9,028 bases of DNA from JANNSW01 sp031431235. Its GTDB lineage: Bacteria; Pseudomonadota; Alphaproteobacteria; Rhizobiales; Hyphomicrobiaceae. The position numbers and the translations under genes are program-made. Shown here piece after piece: positions 6,157 through 9,028 of this stretch; position 1 is the stretch's first letter; each line of letters opens with the position of its first letter. The DNA lies in assembly GCA_031431235.1 (NCBI GenBank), contig JANPDA010000446.1, forward strand, positions 1 to 9,028, given 5' to 3'. The notes beneath the pieces were generated by a model. The model was not told the DNA's origin. It ran no database searches and worked only from the letters and a program-made list of their open reading frames with translations.

Positions 6157-6875
6157 AGCGCCCGACGCGCCGCCTGCATGAAATTCCGGTAGAGCCGCTC
6201 GGATGCAGCGAGGAAGGTGGACATCTGCTCTGCCGCGTCCTCCTCGATCTGGTCGAGCGCGAACGGCCCGAGCGTCGATTCGAGCGCCTGGCGATAAGCG
6301 GGCACCTCGCCCCAGGTGGCGACCGTGTCGGGCTCGACCTCGACGTGGTACTGCATCGACCAGGCGTTTCGCCCGTCCCGCATCGCCTGCACCCTGTAGT
6401 GATCGGAGCTTGCCAGCACCACCGCGCCCTCGGGCGGCTCGGCCACGCGCACCGAATGCCATTGCAGAACCTTCTGGCGGGTCTTCATGCCGGCAAAGAT
6501 CGGGTCCTCGCAACCTTCGGGCGTCAGCTCGACGTCGAGCACGCCGATCTCGGGGGGACGCTGTGGGCCGCAGGTGCCCCCGAGCGCGTCCGCGAGCAGC
6601 TGGTGGCCCAGGCACAGTCCGAGATAGGGCCGCCCCAGCTCCGCGACGAAGCGGCGGATTGCGCGCTTCTCGGGCACGAGCCAGGGGTGCTCCTCCACAT
6701 CCCACACGTCCATCGGCCCGCCCATCACCCACAGCGCATCATAGTCCTCGAGCGGTGGGATCGGCTCGCCGGCATCGAGCTCGACCGCGCGCCACTCGAT
6801 GCCGTCGGCCTGCAGGAATTTGCGCAATTGCCCGGGGTGCTCGCAGGCGATGTGCTGGAAGACGAGCAGGCGCAT
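6153..6875 (-). CDS. Class I glutamine amidotransferase-like protein (GMP synthase-like GATase)
   Basis: This 240-residue cytoplasmic protein consists of a single class I glutamine amidotransferase domain. The nucleophile elbow is GLCLGHQLLA with C88. The rest of the triad is H177 and E179 in MQYHVEV. An oxyanion-loop-like VMGGPMDVWD lies at 50-59 and the family QWHS at 138-141. These stand-alone proteins resemble the GuaA amidotransferase half (COG0518) and include enzymes that hydrolyse gamma-glutamyl or other amide bonds; the partner or substrate is not evident. The start at 6875 is chosen because GGAGGT lies 6 bases upstream (6882-6887). A longer frame exists but would overlap the amidohydrolase. 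The gene starts 19 bases after the amidohydrolase stop, suggesting one operon. Confidence 0.9.
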   Translation of the reverse strand: MRLLVFQHIACEHPGQLRKFLQADGIEWRAVELDAGEPIPPLEDYDALWVMGGPMDVWDVEEHPWLVPEKRAIRRFVAELGRPYLGLCLGHQLLADALGGTCGPQRPPEIGVLDVELTPEGCEDPIFAGMKTRQKVLQWHSVRVAEPPEGAVVLASSDHYRVQAMRDGRNAWSMQYHVEVEPDTVATWGEVPAYRQALESTLGPFALDQIEEDAAEQMSTFLAASERLYRNFMQAARRAL

Positions 6876-6894
6876 GGGAAACCTCCGTTGCCGG

Positions 6895-7755
6895 TCATGC
6901 TGGGGCGGGAAACCCATAAAGTCGGGCCGGATTGTCGACCAGCAGGCGGGCGAGACCGCGCCCACCGTCACACCATTGGGTCATCAGATCGAGGAGGATG
7001 GCATCGTCGGGCGGGTCGGCGGGCTTGGAGGGATGCGGCCAGTTGGTCGCCCAGACGCAGCGCTCCGGGTGATCCGCGATCAGCTTTCGCGCGAGGAGAG
7101 CCACATCCTCATAGCCGGGCGGCCCCAGCTTCGATGTCTCGTAGACGCCTGAAGTCTTGACCCAGGTCCGGCCCTTGTCGATCAGGCGCTGCAGGGCCCT
7201 GAAACCAGGATGATCAATCGCGATTGGCTCGAGGAATTTGCCATTGTGGTCGATCACGAGCGTGCCGGGCAGGCGCGCCAGCTCAGCCTCGCGCACGTGC
7301 AGCTGACGGCCGTCCATCTGCATCTGCACGTGCCAGCCAAGCTCGTGGACGCGAGCGGCGAGCCGCGGCAGCTGCTGCCAGGTCAGGGCGCCACCGGCCA
7401 ACATGAAAAAGCGCAGCCCGCGAACGCCCAGGCTTGTCAGGCGAGCCAGCTCGTCGTCGCTCGCCGTGTCGTCGACGACGGCAACGCCGCGCGCCTCATC
7501 GCCGAGCACCGCCATCGCGGCAAGCGTGCAGCGATTGTCCGTGCCATAGGCCGAGGGCTGGACCACGACAGCGCGCGTGAGGCCAAGCGTCCGCTGCAAG
7601 CGCTGGTAGACCTCGATCGTGCCCCCGGGCACCGGCCGGATTGGGCTCGCAGGCGAGGCCGGATAGGTCTGCGGATCGCCGTAGATGTGCATATGGCAGT
7701 CGGTTGCGCCGGGGGGCAGCTTCGTTCTCGGTGGGTTGGCAGGGAGCAGCGACAT
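6895..7755 (-). CDS. Amidohydrolase-superfamily lactonase-like protein (LigI/2-pyrone-4,6-dicarboxylate hydrolase type)
   Basis: This 286-residue TIM-barrel hydrolase belongs to the amidohydrolase-2 group, which includes 2-pyrone-4,6-dicarboxylate lactonase (LigI) and galactarolactone isomerase. Seen in order are the strand-1 motif TDCHMHIYG (18-26, with H21 and H23), VVVQPSAYGTDN (63-74), VRGLRFF (111-117), VIDHNGKF (167-174, H170) and the strand-8 motif WATNWPHP (235-242). The residue at the usual strand-8 catalytic Asp is Asn238. The likely reaction is lactone hydrolysis or isomerisation in sugar-acid or aromatic catabolism, but the substrate is unknown. The ATG at 7755 has a GAGGT about 9 bases upstream (7764-7768). 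The glutamine amidotransferase gene follows after 19 bases. Confidence 0.88.
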   Translation of the reverse strand: MSLLPANPPRTKLPPGATDCHMHIYGDPQTYPASPASPIRPVPGGTIEVYQRLQRTLGLTRAVVVQPSAYGTDNRCTLAAMAVLGDEARGVAVVDDTASDDELARLTSLGVRGLRFFMLAGGALTWQQLPRLAARVHELGWHVQMQMDGRQLHVREAELARLPGTLVIDHNGKFLEPIAIDHPGFRALQRLIDKGRTWVKTSGVYETSKLGPPGYEDVALLARKLIADHPERCVWATNWPHPSKPADPPDDAILLDLMTQWCDGGRGLARLLVDNPARLYGFPAPA

Positions 7756-7776
7756 GGCGGTGGACCTCAGGCCTCG

Positions 7777-7786
7777 ATGATATCAT
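7777..7786. promoter_or_regulatory. Palindrome ATGATATCAT upstream of the amidohydrolase gene, possible operator
   Basis: A perfect 10-bp palindrome lies 22 bases upstream of the amidohydrolase start, outside the MITE-like element. Small palindromes in this position can be repressor operators. No regulator gene is in the window and no promoter boxes are clear, so this is a weak candidate. Confidence 0.25.
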
Positions 7787-7794
7787 GTCTCATG

Positions 7795-7808
7795 GACGGC
7801 AGGCCGTC
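7795..7808. repeat. Inverted repeat GACGGC-AG-GCCGTC
   Basis: This is a perfect 6-bp inverted repeat with a 2-base spacer. It touches the left end of the MITE-like element at 7808/7809. The two-base loop is too tight for a good hairpin as drawn, so it may be a protein site or chance. It is not repeated on the right side of the element. Confidence 0.3.
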
Positions 7809-7938
7809 TAGTGTTCCGGCCCATTCATTCGATTCCGGCGAAGCTGGATCAATGAATGGAAAGACGGAACACAAACAAGGAGGTAGTTGGTGGGCTGGCC
7901 ATTCATTTGGGGTACCGAATGAATGAGTCAGAACACTA
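7809..7938. mobile_element. MITE-like palindromic element (TA-bounded, 24-bp imperfect inverted ends)
   Basis: Bases 7808-7831 and 7916-7939 are inverted repeats matching at 21 of 24 positions: CTAGTGTTC and CATTCATTCG are identical and three of the five bases between them differ. TA occurs at both boundaries (7809-7810 and 7937-7938), consistent with a TA target duplication as made by IS630/Tc1-mariner-type transposases. Internally CCATTCATT (7821-7829) pairs with AATGAATGG (7851-7859), GTGTTCCG (7811-7818) with CGGAACAC (7865-7872), and CATTCATT (7900-7907) with AATGAATG (7918-7925). No transposase is encoded, so it would be non-autonomous. It separates the dehydrogenase from the amidohydrolase and includes the dehydrogenase stop codon. 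Confidence 0.6.
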
Positions 7939-8931
7939 GCGCAGCAGCGAGACACGTGACCAGTGCTGGGCGTTCATGGCGAGTGCGGGAGCCTTGCCGG
8001 CTAGGATCTCCTCGACTTGGCGCACGGTCTCGAACGCCTGGAAGTCGGAGGCCTCGCGGGTGAGGCCCGCGACATGGGGGACGGCAACGACATTGGGGAG
8101 CCTCGCCAGCCGCATCGAGGGTTGCTCGTCGCGACCCATACCGACATCGAGCCCGGCGCCCGCGATCCGGCCCTCGACAAGGGCGGCCTCCAGGGCGGCT
8201 TCATCGACGAGGGCCCCGCGCGAGACGTTGATGAAGTAGGCGTCCTTGCGCATCCTCGCGAAGGCGGCCGCGTTCATCATGGCGCGCGTCTCGGGCGTCG
8301 AGTAGGCGGCGCAGACGACGAACAGGGGATGGGACAGCACGCGATCGAGATCGACCTGGCGGACATTGCCGTTGACGATCCGGGTGTAGGGATCGTAGGC
8401 GCAAACCTCCATGCCGAATGCGATGGCGAGCTCGCCGATGCGTCGTCCGATGGCGCCATAGCCGATGATGCCGATGGGAGCGCCGGTGAGCTGGCGCGTC
8501 ATCACCATCGGCTGGATCTCTTGGCCCAGCTTGTAGAGGCGGTCGCCGATGTGCATGCGCCGCGCGAGCGTGAGCATCAGGCCGATCGCGGTCTCGGCGA
8601 CGGCGTCGGCGTAGCCCTGGCTGCAGCGCACGGCGAGCACGCCGTTGCGGGAGGCAGCTTCCACGTCGACCGTGCGCGCGTCGACCGCACAGCGCAGGAA
8701 AGCGACGAGGCGTGGCAGCCGGTCGAACACCGCAGGGGTTCCTGCGGCGAGCCGGTCGGAGACGATGATGTCGATATCCTTGGCCGCGGCAATCAGCCGT
8801 TCGCCGCTCATGGGCTCGTCGGTGCCATTGAGCGTCACCTCGCCGAGCTTGCGCAACTCCGCGACGGCCTCGAGGCTGTAGAAGTTGAGCAGCAGGTCAT
8901 TGTTGTGGGTGACGAGGATGCGGGGGGCCAT
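7936..8931 (-). CDS. D-isomer-specific 2-hydroxyacid dehydrogenase family protein
   Basis: This 331-residue cytoplasmic NAD(P)-dependent oxidoreductase is expected to interconvert a 2-keto acid and a D-2-hydroxyacid. The Rossmann signature GYGAIG is at 157-162, followed by acidic D180 at the end of the second strand (AYDPY), which favours NAD over NADP. The catalytic set is R238 in NVSRGALVDE, probably E269 in GRDEQP, and H286 in VPHVAGLT. E269 stands seven residues after D262 of GLDV rather than the usual five, a small insertion in the active-site loop. Length is normal. The start at 8931 has only a weak AAGG upstream. The stop codon TAG (7938-7936) is formed by the end of the MITE-like element. 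The specific substrate cannot be assigned. Confidence 0.93.
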   Translation of the reverse strand: MAPRILVTHNNDLLLNFYSLEAVAELRKLGEVTLNGTDEPMSGERLIAAAKDIDIIVSDRLAAGTPAVFDRLPRLVAFLRCAVDARTVDVEAASRNGVLAVRCSQGYADAVAETAIGLMLTLARRMHIGDRLYKLGQEIQPMVMTRQLTGAPIGIIGYGAIGRRIGELAIAFGMEVCAYDPYTRIVNGNVRQVDLDRVLSHPLFVVCAAYSTPETRAMMNAAAFARMRKDAYFINVSRGALVDEAALEAALVEGRIAGAGLDVGMGRDEQPSMRLARLPNVVAVPHVAGLTREASDFQAFETVRQVEEILAGKAPALAMNAQHWSRVSLLR

Positions 8932-8991
8932 CTCGGTGTGCCTTGTTGCTGGTTGCGCAAAGTCGATCGAGCTTCTCGCCCGGCCTCGCGA

Positions 8992-9028
8992 TCATTGCCC
9001 GGTACGGAGCCGGTCGAGCAGCTCGGCC
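8992..9028 (-). CDS. C-terminal end of an unidentified gene (partial)
   Basis: Reading leftward from the window edge, one frame gives AELLDRLRTGQ and then TGA at 8994-8992. The peptide is short and amphipathic, like an enzyme C-terminus, and its stop lies 60 bases before the dehydrogenase start, which fits an upstream gene of the same operon. Eleven residues are too few for a family call, and chance openness of this frame cannot be excluded. Confidence 0.4.
   Translation of the reverse strand, partial: AELLDRLRTGQ

Noticed and set aside
6024..7160. 378-codon plus-strand frame across the amidotransferase gene
   Set aside because: It is antisense to a gene with an intact catalytic triad and to part of the amidohydrolase; no family features are visible.
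7210..7926. 238-codon plus-strand frame opposite the amidohydrolase, running into the MITE-like element
   Set aside because: It is a shadow of the amidohydrolase; only its last 24 codons lie in non-coding DNA, and those are palindromic element sequence.
7851..7926. 24-codon frame starting ATG at 7852 inside the MITE-like element
   Set aside because: There is no ribosome site before its ATG and the codons simply follow the palindrome; it is not supported as a gene.

Overview
The window is high-GC DNA with overlapping start and stop codons, GTG starts and short gaps between genes. The gene content, including a proB-proA-nadD core, points to an alphaproteobacterium, probably Hyphomicrobiales (Rhizobiales). 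That placement is inferred from gene order and style; no rRNA or other taxonomic marker is present.

Layout. (1) 1-2543, + strand: the 3' end of proB, then proA, a small GFA-type zinc protein, and nadD, packed with overlaps or gaps of a few bases. This is a proline-biosynthesis/NAD-biosynthesis operon with an unrelated gene set between proA and nadD. (2) 2544-2856: a scar holding the first ~22 codons of an IS3-type transposase, cut off abruptly. (3) 2857-5841, + strand: an ATPase and two permeases of a polyamine/opine-type (PotABC-like) ABC importer, with overlapping genes but no substrate-binding-protein gene in the window. (4) 5842-6155: a convergent intergenic region made of two families of short palindromic repeats. 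(5) 6153-9028, - strand, read right to left: the end of an unidentified gene, a D-2-hydroxyacid dehydrogenase, a 130-bp palindromic MITE-like element, a LigI-like amidohydrolase and a class I glutamine amidotransferase-like protein.

How the parts work together. ProB and ProA carry out the first two steps of proline synthesis from glutamate. NadD makes the dinucleotide precursor of NAD. The ABC genes would import a small cationic or amino-acid-like solute if a binding protein is encoded elsewhere. The minus-strand genes look catabolic (lactone or hydroxyacid chemistry plus amide hydrolysis), but the substrate cannot be read from sequence.

I see no convincing new multi-gene system. The most unusual item is the 130-bp element at 7809-7938. 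It has near-perfect 24-bp inverted ends, nested internal copies of the same motif and TA at both boundaries, and one end forms the stop codon of the dehydrogenase gene. The transposase scar at the nadD/ABC junction and the repeat mosaic at 5858-6156 are the other structures that the genes do not explain.
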